Source: an uncultured delta proteobacterium (GTDB lineage Bacteria; UBA10199; GCA-002796325; 1-14-0-20-49-13). Taken from it: DNA of 8,886 nucleotides. The translations under genes were made by a program, and so were the position numbers. The stretch's first letter is position 1. Every line of letters starts with the position of its first letter. Shown piece after piece: positions 1-6,568 of this stretch. The notes below the pieces were generated by a model. The model searched no databases, was not told where the DNA came from, and saw only the letters and a list, made by a program, of their open reading frames with translations. The stretch spans positions 1-8,886 of the forward strand of contig CAIPVD010000236.1 of the NCBI GenBank assembly GCA_903868375.1, written 5' to 3'.

Positions 1-2
1 GC

Positions 3-857
3 GGGCAGGTAAGTGACGCCGGTCAAATAAGCGTTACGCCTTATGCAAACGAGCTGCTTGTCGCAGATGCTCCGAAGGATGGAATAAATAATAGCGGTCA
101 GGTAGTTTACTCGTCACCAAGGCTCTTCAAACCGGTTACGATGAAAAAACAGGCGTTCGGAGGTTTCGACCTTGCGGGCATCTTCTCGTCGGGCAATAAA
201 GATGAATATTTGAAGCAGATGAATGTGACAGCTGCAAACAAAGATGGCATGCAGCATTCTAAAAAATCATCGTCTGACTTAAGTCAAAGCAGAATCCCAT
301 ACGCCATGCTCTACTATTATAATAAGAACGAGCGTCCGGTGATCAACTCGCTTAAGAGTGCCGACAATAAAGTTGTAACGGTAGACGCCATCGATTTTAC
401 GAATGATAAACTGATCTATACCTGGAGCATAACAGACAAAGCCGGAAATCCATGGCAAGATATAGGGTTCGTTAACAAAGACAATGCGCTGGAGATCCAC
501 GAAGATGGCATGCCATCACCAGCAGCCGGCGTATTTACGGCGTTAAGCGCGCCTCTTAAGGCGGTTGATGCTTCTATTAAGCATGAATGGCCGATAACGG
601 TTGCCGTTCACGTTTGCGATCCGGAACCTTTGTGCGCGGACCAGTCCGTGCCGTTGCAGAAAACGGCGAGAGAAGCCGGCACAATAGCGGCAAACGGTCA
701 GCCGAGAGCCGAATCTGGGCCCCCGTTTATTACTGGAATAGGTGGCGGTGGTTGCCAAGTGACCGGCAATTCGCCTGGCGATGGCAAGGTTCCCGTAGGT
801 ATCATCTTCATACTTCTGCCAATGATCTTGATCGTGGTAAGAAGGGTTTTTAGTTGA
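3..857 (+). CDS. Surface or secreted protein of unknown function with Gly-Gly-Cys/TM/Arg-Arg C-terminal sorting tail (5' partial)
   Basis: I do not recognise the family. The frame is open from base 3 with no stop, so the gene enters from the left edge; the first ATG (141) has no ribosome binding site and is probably an internal Met. About 284 codons are visible. The middle part is rich in beta-strand-like stretches, such as the LIYTWSITDKAGNPW segment near 414-458, which recalls extracellular Ig/PKD-like sandwiches. Two cysteines six residues apart (codons at 615 and 633) could form a disulphide outside the cytoplasm. The end is tripartite: a Gly-rich GGGGC motif (741-755), a linker, one hydrophobic helix (about 795-839), then Arg-Arg and three residues. 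That plan matches the MYXO-CTERM/JDVT-CTERM class of protease-processed sorting tails; which family is unclear. Export and surface anchoring are inferred. The signal peptide would lie outside the window. Confidence 0.8.
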   Translation, partial: GQVSDAGQISVTPYANELLVADAPKDGINNSGQVVYSSPRLFKPVTMKKQAFGGFDLAGIFSSGNKDEYLKQMNVTAANKDGMQHSKKSSSDLSQSRIPYAMLYYYNKNERPVINSLKSADNKVVTVDAIDFTNDKLIYTWSITDKAGNPWQDIGFVNKDNALEIHEDGMPSPAAGVFTALSAPLKAVDASIKHEWPITVAVHVCDPEPLCADQSVPLQKTAREAGTIAANGQPRAESGPPFITGIGGGGCQVTGNSPGDGKVPVGIIFILLPMILIVVRRVFS

Positions 858-893
858 TTTTAATGCCATCTCTTTGCTAGTAACTCTTCCACC

Positions 894-2168
894 ATGAAAG
901 TACTCGTAATAGGTTCAGGCGGGCGCGAACATGCTGTAGCATGGAAGATCGCCCAAAATCCCAAGGTAGAAAAGATATTTTGCGCGCCAGGAAATGCTGG
1001 AATAGCAGGCATTGCAGAGTGCGTCCCCGTTAAGGTGGACGATGTGAACGGCCTGGTCGATTTTGCCAAGAAGCACAAGATAGATCTAACCATTGTGGGC
1101 CCCGAAGCTTCGCTTGTCGTGGGTGTTGTAGATGCTTTCGAGCGGAACGACCTGTCCATCTTTGGGCCAAGTAGGCTCGCCGCGCAGCTTGAAGGAAGTA
1201 AATCGTACGCCAAGACCTTCATGCAGAAATACGATATTCCAACTGCTAACTACGGAACTTTCACGGAGGCATCGGAGGCGAAGAGCTTTGTGAAGTCGAA
1301 CGGGCTGCCGGTGGTTATCAAGGCAGACGGCCTCGCTGCTGGCAAGGGCGTCTTCATCTGCAAAAATGATGCAGATGCAAACGCCGCAATAGATTCTTTC
1401 CTTAAGCGCGGCGAATTTGGCGAGGCGGGCAAGAAGATAGTCATCGAAGAATTCTTGGAAGGCGAAGAGGCTTCGTTCATCTGCATCTCCGATGGAACGC
1501 ACGTTTTGCCACTTGCTTCCAGCCAGGATCATAAAGCTGTTTACGACGGCGACCAGGGGCCTAACACCGGCGGCATGGGCGCATATTCGCCAGCGCCCGT
1601 TATAGACGATGCGCTGCGCGACCGGATCATGAAGGAAATTATTAAGCCGACCGTTGCGGGGCTGAACGCGGAAGGGCGGCCATTTGTCGGTTTCTTGTAC
1701 GCAGGCCTTATGATTTCGAACGGCGTTCCGCGTGTACTTGAATATAACGTTCGCATGGGCGATCCGGAAACGCAGCCTTTAATGGTGCGGTTGCGCAGCG
1801 ATCTTGTGGAACTTATGAATACGGCGTTAGACGGCAAGCTCGACACTTTCGATATTAGATGGGATGATCTGGTGAGCGTCTGTGTAGTAATGGCGTCGCG
1901 CGGATATCCCGGCCATTACGAAAAAGGGATAGAAATAAATGGGCTTGAAGCTGCGGGACGCGTGACCGGTAGTGTTGTCTTTCATGCAGGCACGGCACTT
2001 AAAGATGGCAAGATCGTGACCGACGGGGGCCGCGTGCTTGGCGTAACCGCCGTTGGCAAGAATTATCGCGAGGCGATAACCAACGCCTACGAAGCGGTTA
2101 GCAAAATATCTTGGGAAGGCGTTCATTATAGAAAAGATATCGGATACAGGGCCCTTAACAGAAAATAA
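894..2168 (+). CDS. purD: Phosphoribosylamine-glycine ligase (GAR synthetase)
   Basis: PurD joins phosphoribosylamine and glycine with ATP to give glycinamide ribonucleotide, the second step of de novo purine synthesis in the cytoplasm. The 424-residue length is normal. Visible landmarks are the N-terminal GSGGREHA nucleotide-fold motif (residues 7-14), GPE (69-71), the ATP-grasp glycine-rich segment KADGLAAGKGV (143-153), GPNTGGMGAYSP (222-233) and the metal-binding stretch NVRMGDPE (285-292), followed by the usual C-terminal domain. The start is fixed by the N-terminal motif sitting seven residues in. The upstream bases are pyrimidine-rich and show no Shine-Dalgarno sequence, which is unusual here. 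It follows the surface-protein gene by 36 bases and precedes purE by 12, so purD-purE-tsaC probably form one unit. Assignment is firm. Confidence 0.98.
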   Translation: MKVLVIGSGGREHAVAWKIAQNPKVEKIFCAPGNAGIAGIAECVPVKVDDVNGLVDFAKKHKIDLTIVGPEASLVVGVVDAFERNDLSIFGPSRLAAQLEGSKSYAKTFMQKYDIPTANYGTFTEASEAKSFVKSNGLPVVIKADGLAAGKGVFICKNDADANAAIDSFLKRGEFGEAGKKIVIEEFLEGEEASFICISDGTHVLPLASSQDHKAVYDGDQGPNTGGMGAYSPAPVIDDALRDRIMKEIIKPTVAGLNAEGRPFVGFLYAGLMISNGVPRVLEYNVRMGDPETQPLMVRLRSDLVELMNTALDGKLDTFDIRWDDLVSVCVVMASRGYPGHYEKGIEINGLEAAGRVTGSVVFHAGTALKDGKIVTDGGRVLGVTAVGKNYREAITNAYEAVSKISWEGVHYRKDIGYRALNRK

Positions 2169-2170
2169 AC

Positions 2171-2175
2171 GGAGG
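2171..2175 (+). promoter_or_regulatory. Shine-Dalgarno site of purE
   Basis: GGAGG lies five bases before the purE ATG, within the 12-base purD-purE gap. It supports the chosen start and independent translation of purE within the cluster. Confidence 0.8.
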
Positions 2176-2180
2176 CAATA

Positions 2181-2678
2181 ATGGCAACAGGTCCGCTTGT
2201 AAGCATAGTAATGGGAAGTGATTCCGATCTTTCCGTCATGGAAGAATCGGCGAAGGCTCTAAAAGAATTCGGTGTAGAGTATGAGATGATAATTACATCG
2301 GCGCACCGCGCCCCCGACATGACGACCGATTTTGCAAAGAACGCATCCAAAAGAGGCGTGCAGGTCGTGATAGCCGGCGCAGGTTATGCAGCTCATCTTG
2401 CCGGCGTTATCGCCGCACATACGGTAATCCCCGTGATAGGCGTGCCTTTGGCGGTTTCTCCTCTTCAGGGAGTCGATTCGCTTCTTGCGATGGGACAGAT
2501 GCCCGGCGGAATTCCCGTTGCAACGGTGACGATAGGCAAGGCCGGCGCAAAAAATGCAGCGCTCCTTGCAGTTGAGATACTTGCGCTTTCGGATAAAGCG
2601 CTTCACGATAAGCTAATTGACTATCGCAAAAAAATGGCGAAAGATGTTGAAGAAAAAAGCAGAAAACTGAAGAAATAA
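2181..2678 (+). CDS. purE: N5-carboxyaminoimidazole ribonucleotide mutase (class I PurE)
   Basis: Class I PurE shifts the carboxyl group of N5-CAIR, made by PurK, to give CAIR in purine synthesis; it normally acts as an octamer. The 165-residue protein shows MGSDSD (11-16), the SAHRAP motif with the catalytic His (residue 42), a glycine-rich AGAG loop followed by AAHLAG (65-75), and QMPGGIP (106-112) with IGKAGAKNAALLA (118-130). The AHR and AAHL motifs argue for class I rather than the class II AIR carboxylase. One oddity is Tyr69, where the class I proteins I recall have Gly (AGAGG). A lysine-rich helical tail (about 139-165) extends the core. A good GGAGG site (2171-2175) five bases before the ATG fixes the start. 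No purK is in the window, so its partner must be encoded elsewhere. Confidence 0.97.
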   Translation: MATGPLVSIVMGSDSDLSVMEESAKALKEFGVEYEMIITSAHRAPDMTTDFAKNASKRGVQVVIAGAGYAAHLAGVIAAHTVIPVIGVPLAVSPLQGVDSLLAMGQMPGGIPVATVTIGKAGAKNAALLAVEILALSDKALHDKLIDYRKKMAKDVEEKSRKLKK

Positions 2679-2682
2679 ACTT

Positions 2683-3318
2683 ATGTCAGATATTTATACA
2701 ATAAATTCGCGCGACCCGGAACCGGAGATCATTTCCAAGGCAGTTGAATATCTTAAAAGTGGCAAGGTGCTAGTTTATCCAACGGAAACTTTTTACGGTT
2801 TGGGCGTCGATGTAACGAATGAAAAGGCCATTAAGCGGCTCTACGACCTAAAGCGCCGCGACTACGGATTACCCATTGCGATACTTGTCGCAGATAAGCC
2901 GATGCTCGAAGAATACGTGGAGCGTGTCGCAGATCCCGTTAACAATTTAATTAAAGCTTTTTGGCCTGGCCCTTTAACGATCCTGTTTCCTGCGGGGAAA
3001 AAGATATCCAAATCGCTGACCACTAACACGGGAAAGATAGGAATTAGAATTTCGTCACATCCCGTTGCAACGGCCATCGTCCGCGAACTTGGCAGGCCCA
3101 TTACAACGACGAGCGCAAATCTATCCGGCTATCCGCCATCTCTGAACGTCAAGCACGTGCTAAAATATTTTAAGGATAAACTCGATATGTGCTTAGACGG
3201 TGGCGAATGCGATCCTTCCAGGGGTTCTACTGTAATAGACGTTGCGGATGAAACCATGGCAATCGTGCGAGACGGGGCGGTTCCAGCAGATCAAGTGATC
3301 AAAGTCTTCCAGCAATAA
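2683..3318 (+). CDS. tsaC: L-threonylcarbamoyladenylate synthase, short YrdC/TsaC type
   Basis: This enzyme makes threonylcarbamoyl-AMP from threonine, bicarbonate and ATP, the first step of the universal t6A37 modification of ANN-decoding tRNAs; TsaB/D/E complete it. The 211-residue protein is a single YrdC domain: PTETFYGLG (33-41), the basic KRRDYGLPI segment (57-65) that binds nucleotide and RNA in this family, FWPGPLT (93-99), GIRIS (120-124), TTTSANLSG (141-149) and STVID (182-186). It lacks the roughly 130-residue C-terminal Sua5 domain, so it is TsaC-like rather than Sua5-like. Its ATG follows the purE stop by four bases with only a weak ribosome site, suggesting coupled translation. 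Its last 20 bases overlap the convergent dciA gene. A paralogue such as YciO is possible, but the KxR and SAN motifs favour the synthase. Confidence 0.92.
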   Translation: MSDIYTINSRDPEPEIISKAVEYLKSGKVLVYPTETFYGLGVDVTNEKAIKRLYDLKRRDYGLPIAILVADKPMLEEYVERVADPVNNLIKAFWPGPLTILFPAGKKISKSLTTNTGKIGIRISSHPVATAIVRELGRPITTTSANLSGYPPSLNVKHVLKYFKDKLDMCLDGGECDPSRGSTVIDVADETMAIVRDGAVPADQVIKVFQQ

Positions 3319-3610
3319 AACGGATATCTTTTATTTCCGAATCGGGCAGCGCCTCTTTTATTTTTTTGAGTATCTGATCTTTCATGAAAGAAAGTTCGTT
3401 TGCCCATGCGGCATTTTTCGTGAACACCACTAACGAATCGCCAGCCATCTTGGCAGGTGTTGCCTTTTCTGCTATCATTTCACCGACAATATCCTTCCAA
3501 ATATCGAAAATGCTGTATTGGCGGACCTTCTTTATAAGCCCCTTTTGCTTAAGGAAACCCTCTAAAATCCCTGTGATCTGCTCTGGACGCCCCTTAGGCC
3601 TTCGCTTCAT
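3299..3610 (-). CDS. dciA: DciA/DUF721 family protein, probable replicative helicase loader
   Basis: DciA (DUF721) proteins bind the replicative helicase DnaB and help load it at the origin; they are the widespread bacterial alternative to DnaC/DnaI loaders. This 103-residue protein is essentially the bare domain. It has a basic N-terminus, then an IWKDIVG motif (37-43) with EKATP (48-52), matching the family's W-x-x-I-V-G...H-T-x-P pattern, then NAAWANELSFMK (66-77), matching the SAWAxEL-xxLK pattern, and ends with IKDIRFIAG (93-101). The family's usual His before T-P appears to be replaced by Lys49 or Ala50. The only ATG in frame before the upstream stop is at 3610, with a weak AGGTG ten bases upstream. 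The gene converges on tsaC with a 20-base overlap and diverges from the recombinase gene. Family call is good; function rests on family knowledge. Confidence 0.85.
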   Translation of the reverse strand: MKRRPKGRPEQITGILEGFLKQKGLIKKVRQYSIFDIWKDIVGEMIAEKATPAKMAGDSLVVFTKNAAWANELSFMKDQILKKIKEALPDSEIKDIRFIAGRL

Positions 3611-3670
3611 AAGTAGCTGACACCTATCTTAAGTGCCTGAAATTTAATAGTAAAAAATATACAATTTATC

Positions 3671-3699
3671 TTGATATTGTTTTTTAAAACCTATACTAT
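3671..3699 (+). promoter_or_regulatory. Candidate sigma-70 promoter of the xerC-hslV-hslU-argF-purA cluster
   Basis: TTGATA (3671-3676) resembles a -35 element. TATACT (3692-3697, spacing 15) or TACTAT (3694-3699, spacing 17) could serve as the -10. The flank upstream, from about 3640, is strongly AT-rich like an UP element. It lies about 40 bases before the first start codon of the forward cluster, in the only gap of any size before it. No clear heat-shock (sigma-32) consensus is visible despite the hslVU genes. This is a consensus match only. Confidence 0.45.
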
Positions 3700-3724
3700 G
3701 CGACAGACTTATTAAACAATGGGG

Positions 3725-3730
3725 GGGAGG
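3725..3730 (+). promoter_or_regulatory. Shine-Dalgarno site that decides the xerC start
   Basis: GGGAGG ends six bases before the ATG at 3737, an ideal spacing. An in-frame ATG at 3719 sits directly against a run of seven G (3721-3727), upstream of this site, and would place the site inside the coding region. The start at 3737 is therefore preferred. Confidence 0.75.
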
Positions 3731-3736
3731 AACAAT

Positions 3737-4642
3737 ATGGAAGAACTATTAAACAAGTTCGGTGAGTACCTGAAGCATGAACAAGATGCTTCCAGCCACA
3801 CGATTAAGAACTATCTAGCTGATCTGCGCCAGTTCTATGGTTACCTGGGGAAAGCAAATTCGCAGATAGCCAATGGCGGCAAGAGCGCGCTAAACAAGAT
3901 AGACCACAATATCGTGCGTGGCTATCTCGCAACGCTTTTCAATAAGAACAACCCGGCATCGATAGCCAGAAAATTGGCAAGCCTACGTTCGTTCTTTAAA
4001 TATTGGATAAAGACCGGCGTAATGGCTTCCAATCCTGCAAAGGATGTGGCGACACCGAAAGTGCCGAAACGTTTGCCCAAGTTCCTTTCTGTCGACGAAG
4101 TTACGACGCTATTAAGCGGCCCTGGAAATGACGATGTGCTATCTCTTCGCGACAAGGCGATGATGGAAGTAATGTACGCATCAGGGTTACGCGTTAGCGA
4201 ACTTGTAGGATTAGATGTCGATAATATCAATCTCGGCGAAGGCGTTTTAAAAGTTCTCGGTAAGGGAAGAAAAGAACGCATCGTTCCGATCGGAAGCAAG
4301 GCACAGACAGCGGTAGCAAATTATTTTGCACGCCGTGAAGAATTAATGGACAAGCCGAATTCAACGAAGGCCGTTTTCCTAAACAGGCAAGGCGACCGAA
4401 TTACTCCGCGCAGTGTCGAGCGTATGGTCCAAAAATATCTGCACACTTCAGGTATCCAAAAAGAGGTAACGCCTCACGTATTGCGCCATTCATTTGCGAC
4501 GCATATGCTGAACTCGGGCGCAGACCTCCGCGGCATACAAGAACTGCTTGGCCATTCTAGCCTTTCCACGACACAAAAATATACACACGTAAGTGTTGAC
4601 AAACTTATGGATGTATATGAAAAAGCACACCCGAAGGCTTAA
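3737..4642 (+). CDS. xerC: Tyrosine recombinase XerC/XerD, chromosome dimer resolution
   Basis: Xer recombinases act in pairs at dif to resolve chromosome dimers before division. From the ATG at 3737 the product is 301 residues, the usual Xer length; the ATG at 3719 would add six residues with no better ribosome site. The N-terminal SAM-like core-binding domain (about 1-105) has the typical HTIKNYLADLRQF stretch (21-33). The catalytic domain has every expected residue: Arg152 in SGLRVSELVGL, Lys176 in GKGRKER, His247 and Arg250 in HVLRHSFATHML, His273 in LGHSSLSTTQ and the nucleophile Tyr282 in KYTHV. Sequence alone does not separate XerC from XerD. The symbol rests on position immediately before hslVU, the arrangement known for codV-clpQ-clpY in Bacillus subtilis. 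A dif site is not visible, so a mobile-element integrase is unlikely but not formally excluded. Confidence 0.9.
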   Translation: MEELLNKFGEYLKHEQDASSHTIKNYLADLRQFYGYLGKANSQIANGGKSALNKIDHNIVRGYLATLFNKNNPASIARKLASLRSFFKYWIKTGVMASNPAKDVATPKVPKRLPKFLSVDEVTTLLSGPGNDDVLSLRDKAMMEVMYASGLRVSELVGLDVDNINLGEGVLKVLGKGRKERIVPIGSKAQTAVANYFARREELMDKPNSTKAVFLNRQGDRITPRSVERMVQKYLHTSGIQKEVTPHVLRHSFATHMLNSGADLRGIQELLGHSSLSTTQKYTHVSVDKLMDVYEKAHPKA

Positions 4643-4659
4643 GCGTTAGCCGGAAATCC

Positions 4660-5187
4660 ATGTTTCATGCGACAACTATAATAGCGGTGCGCCGTGACGG
4701 CCAGCTTGCGATCGCGGGCGACGGACAGGTTTCGATGGGTAACACCATCATGAAGAAGTCCGCCAAAAAGATCCGTACGCTTTGCGAAGGCAAAGTCGTT
4801 GCAGGCTTTGCCGGTTCGACCGCCGACGCATTCACTCTCTTCGACAAATTCGACGCCAAGCTTTCGGAGTTTCGCGGAAATATCACACGCGCAGCAGTTG
4901 AACTCGCGAAGGATTGGCGCACCGACAAGATACTTCGCCGCCTTGAAGCTCTCCTTATAGTTGCCGATAAAGAAAAGACGTTCGTGATATCGGGCAACGG
5001 CGATGTGATAGAACCGGACGATGGCGTTGCGGCGATAGGCAGTGGCGGCCCTTATGCGCTTGCGGCGGCTAGGGCAATGATTGCGCATTCGAAACTTTCT
5101 GCGAAAGAGATCGCAGAAGAATCCATTCGGCTTGCTTCGGAAATATGCGTCTTCACGAACGATCAGATAGTTTCGGAGGCCTTGTAG
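4660..5187 (+). CDS. hslV: HslV (ClpQ) peptidase subunit of the HslUV protease
   Basis: HslV forms a double hexameric ring of Thr proteases that degrades proteins unfolded by HslU in the cytoplasm. The 175 residues match the family. The precursor begins MFHA followed by TTIIAV, so removal of four residues would expose Thr5 as the N-terminal nucleophile. Asp21 and Lys37 then fall at mature positions 17 and 33, as expected, and IGSGGPYA (126-133) supplies the conserved Ser loop. AGDGQ (19-23), STADAFTLF (53-61) and AAVELAKDWRTD (78-89) are further family signatures. The start is fixed by the short propeptide. It follows the recombinase stop by 17 bases with only a weak GGA upstream, and precedes hslU by six bases, so translation is probably coupled. 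Assignment is firm. Confidence 0.97.
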   Translation: MFHATTIIAVRRDGQLAIAGDGQVSMGNTIMKKSAKKIRTLCEGKVVAGFAGSTADAFTLFDKFDAKLSEFRGNITRAAVELAKDWRTDKILRRLEALLIVADKEKTFVISGNGDVIEPDDGVAAIGSGGPYALAAARAMIAHSKLSAKEIAEESIRLASEICVFTNDQIVSEAL

Positions 5188-5193
5188 CCAGTT

Positions 5194-6549
5194 ATGGTAA
5201 CATCAGCCAACCTAACCCCGCGTGAAATAGTTTCCGAACTCGACCGATTTATAATCGGCCAGAAAAATGCCAAGCGCTCGGTTGCAATTGCGCTGCGAAA
5301 TCGTTGGCGGCGCCAGCAGGTTGCTCATCCGCTGCGCGACGAAATAACTCCAAAGAACATTATAATGATAGGGCCGACCGGCGTCGGTAAAACAGAAATA
5401 GCCAGGCGCCTTGCGCGTCTTGCGTGCGCGCCTTTTATAAAGGTAGAGGCTTCGAAATTCACCGAAGTAGGTTACGTTGGTAAAGACGTCGAATCGATGA
5501 TCCGCGAGCTGACAGACCTTGCAGTGAAGATGGTTCGTGAAGAAGAAACCGCAAAGATAAAGGCTCGCGCACAGGAAATTGCAGAAGAAAGACTTTTAGA
5601 CCTCCTTATGGCAAAGGAAGAACCTTTTCCGGAAGGCGCGGATAAACAGGCGGCGCGAGATTCGTTGAAAGAACAGCTCCGGTCCGGAAAGCTAGACAGA
5701 CAATCGGTAGAACTACCTCCAGCCCAGCCGCGAGGCATGCCGATGATAGAAGTTCTTGCTGCCGGCCCTGGAGGATTAGACGAACTTGGAATGAACCTGA
5801 AAGAGATGATGGGCGGCATTTTTCCCGGCCAGGGTCAGGAAAAGAAAAAACGTAAAGTAAAAATCCCCGAAGCATTAAAGATACTTTCGCAAGACGAATC
5901 TAACAAGCTTATCGATATGGAATCGATCACGAAGCTTGCAATAGAGAGAGTGGAACAGAACGGCATAGTCTTTTTAGATGAACTCGATAAGATCGCTTCG
6001 CGCGAAGGCGCGTCAAGTCACGGACCGGATGTTTCGCGCGAGGGCGTACAACGCGATATTTTGCCCATCGTCGAAGGCTCGACCGTTATGACGAAGCACG
6101 GCATGGTCAAGACCGACCACATTCTTTTTATTGCGGCAGGCGCATTTCACGTTTCAAAGCCTAGCGACCTGATACCGGAACTTCAGGGCCGTTTTCCCAT
6201 TAGGGTCGAACTCGATCCTTTGACTAAAGAAGATTTTTTCAGGATACTTACGGAAACGGATAACTCGCTCGTTAAACAATACATGGCTCTAATGAAGACC
6301 GAAACCATTTCGCTTCAATTTGCCGAAGATGGGCTAAAAGAGATCTGCGAGATGGCGGCGTACGTTAACGAGCAGATGGAGAACATCGGAGCACGGCGCC
6401 TTCATACGATTATGGAAAAAGTGCTCGATACGATATCTTTCGATGCGCCGGAGAAAAAAGGGCAAAAGTTCATGATCGATGCGAAGTATGTTAAGGAAAA
6501 ATTGTCTGATGTTGTAAAAGATAGGGATTTGAGCAAGTATATCTTATAA
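5194..6549 (+). CDS. hslU: HslU (ClpY) AAA+ ATPase subunit of the HslUV protease
   Basis: HslU is the hexameric unfoldase that feeds substrates into HslV using ATP. The 451-residue protein has the N-terminal TPREIVSELDRFIIGQ (8-23), Walker A GPTGVGKT (60-67), the pore loop GYVG (93-96), Walker B IVFLDE (258-263), an arginine-containing QGRFPIRVEL (331-340) and sensor-2 region IGARRLHT (398-405). An inserted I domain spans about 110-243 and contains a charged coiled-coil-like start, AGPGGLDELGMNLKEMM (190-206) and a basic patch KKKRKVK (217-223). The end, DLSKYIL (445-451), fits the conserved tail that docks into and activates HslV. The ATG follows the hslV stop by six bases; a GGAGG at 5175-5179 within the hslV end is 14 bases away, rather far. 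Partner and function are secure. Confidence 0.98.
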   Translation: MVTSANLTPREIVSELDRFIIGQKNAKRSVAIALRNRWRRQQVAHPLRDEITPKNIIMIGPTGVGKTEIARRLARLACAPFIKVEASKFTEVGYVGKDVESMIRELTDLAVKMVREEETAKIKARAQEIAEERLLDLLMAKEEPFPEGADKQAARDSLKEQLRSGKLDRQSVELPPAQPRGMPMIEVLAAGPGGLDELGMNLKEMMGGIFPGQGQEKKKRKVKIPEALKILSQDESNKLIDMESITKLAIERVEQNGIVFLDELDKIASREGASSHGPDVSREGVQRDILPIVEGSTVMTKHGMVKTDHILFIAAGAFHVSKPSDLIPELQGRFPIRVELDPLTKEDFFRILTETDNSLVKQYMALMKTETISLQFAEDGLKEICEMAAYVNEQMENIGARRLHTIMEKVLDTISFDAPEKKGQKFMIDAKYVKEKLSDVVKDRDLSKYIL

Positions 6550-6555
6550 AACAAA

Positions 6556-6564
6556 AAGGAGAGG
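6556..6564 (+). promoter_or_regulatory. Shine-Dalgarno site of argF
   Basis: AAGGAGAGG lies four bases before the argF ATG (6569), in the 19-base gap after hslU. It is the strongest ribosome site in the second cluster and indicates that argF is translated independently of hslU. Confidence 0.8.
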
Positions 6565-6568
6565 GAAT

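Noticed and set aside
141..857. A complete 238-residue gene starting at ATG 141
   Set aside because: The frame continues open to the left edge without a stop and there is no ribosome site before 141, so it is treated as a 5'-partial gene.
854..882. Promoter for purD in the gap after the first gene (TTGATT with a -10-like CTAGTA)
   Set aside because: The -10 match is poor and the gap is only 36 bases; not supportable as a feature.
3344..3367. Intrinsic terminator of tsaC inside dciA
   Set aside because: The stem is only four bases with a three-base loop; the T-rich run is suggestive but coding constraint on the opposite strand (Lys-Lys-Ile-Lys codons) explains it. Kept as a question in the findings, not as a feature.
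3619..3625. GACACCT shared with 8845-8851 as a dispersed repeat
   Set aside because: A seven-base match between two AT-rich gaps is easily chance; the flanks do not align and the inverted partner is imperfect at the first site.
3719..3736. Start of the recombinase at ATG 3719
   Set aside because: It has no ribosome site of its own and would put the GGGAGG site inside the gene; 3737 gives ideal spacing and the normal Xer length.
4639..5088. Long minus-strand reading frames opposite hslV, purD, hslU and others
   Set aside because: They lie wholly within confidently identified genes, show no family motifs and follow the codon pattern of the opposite strand.
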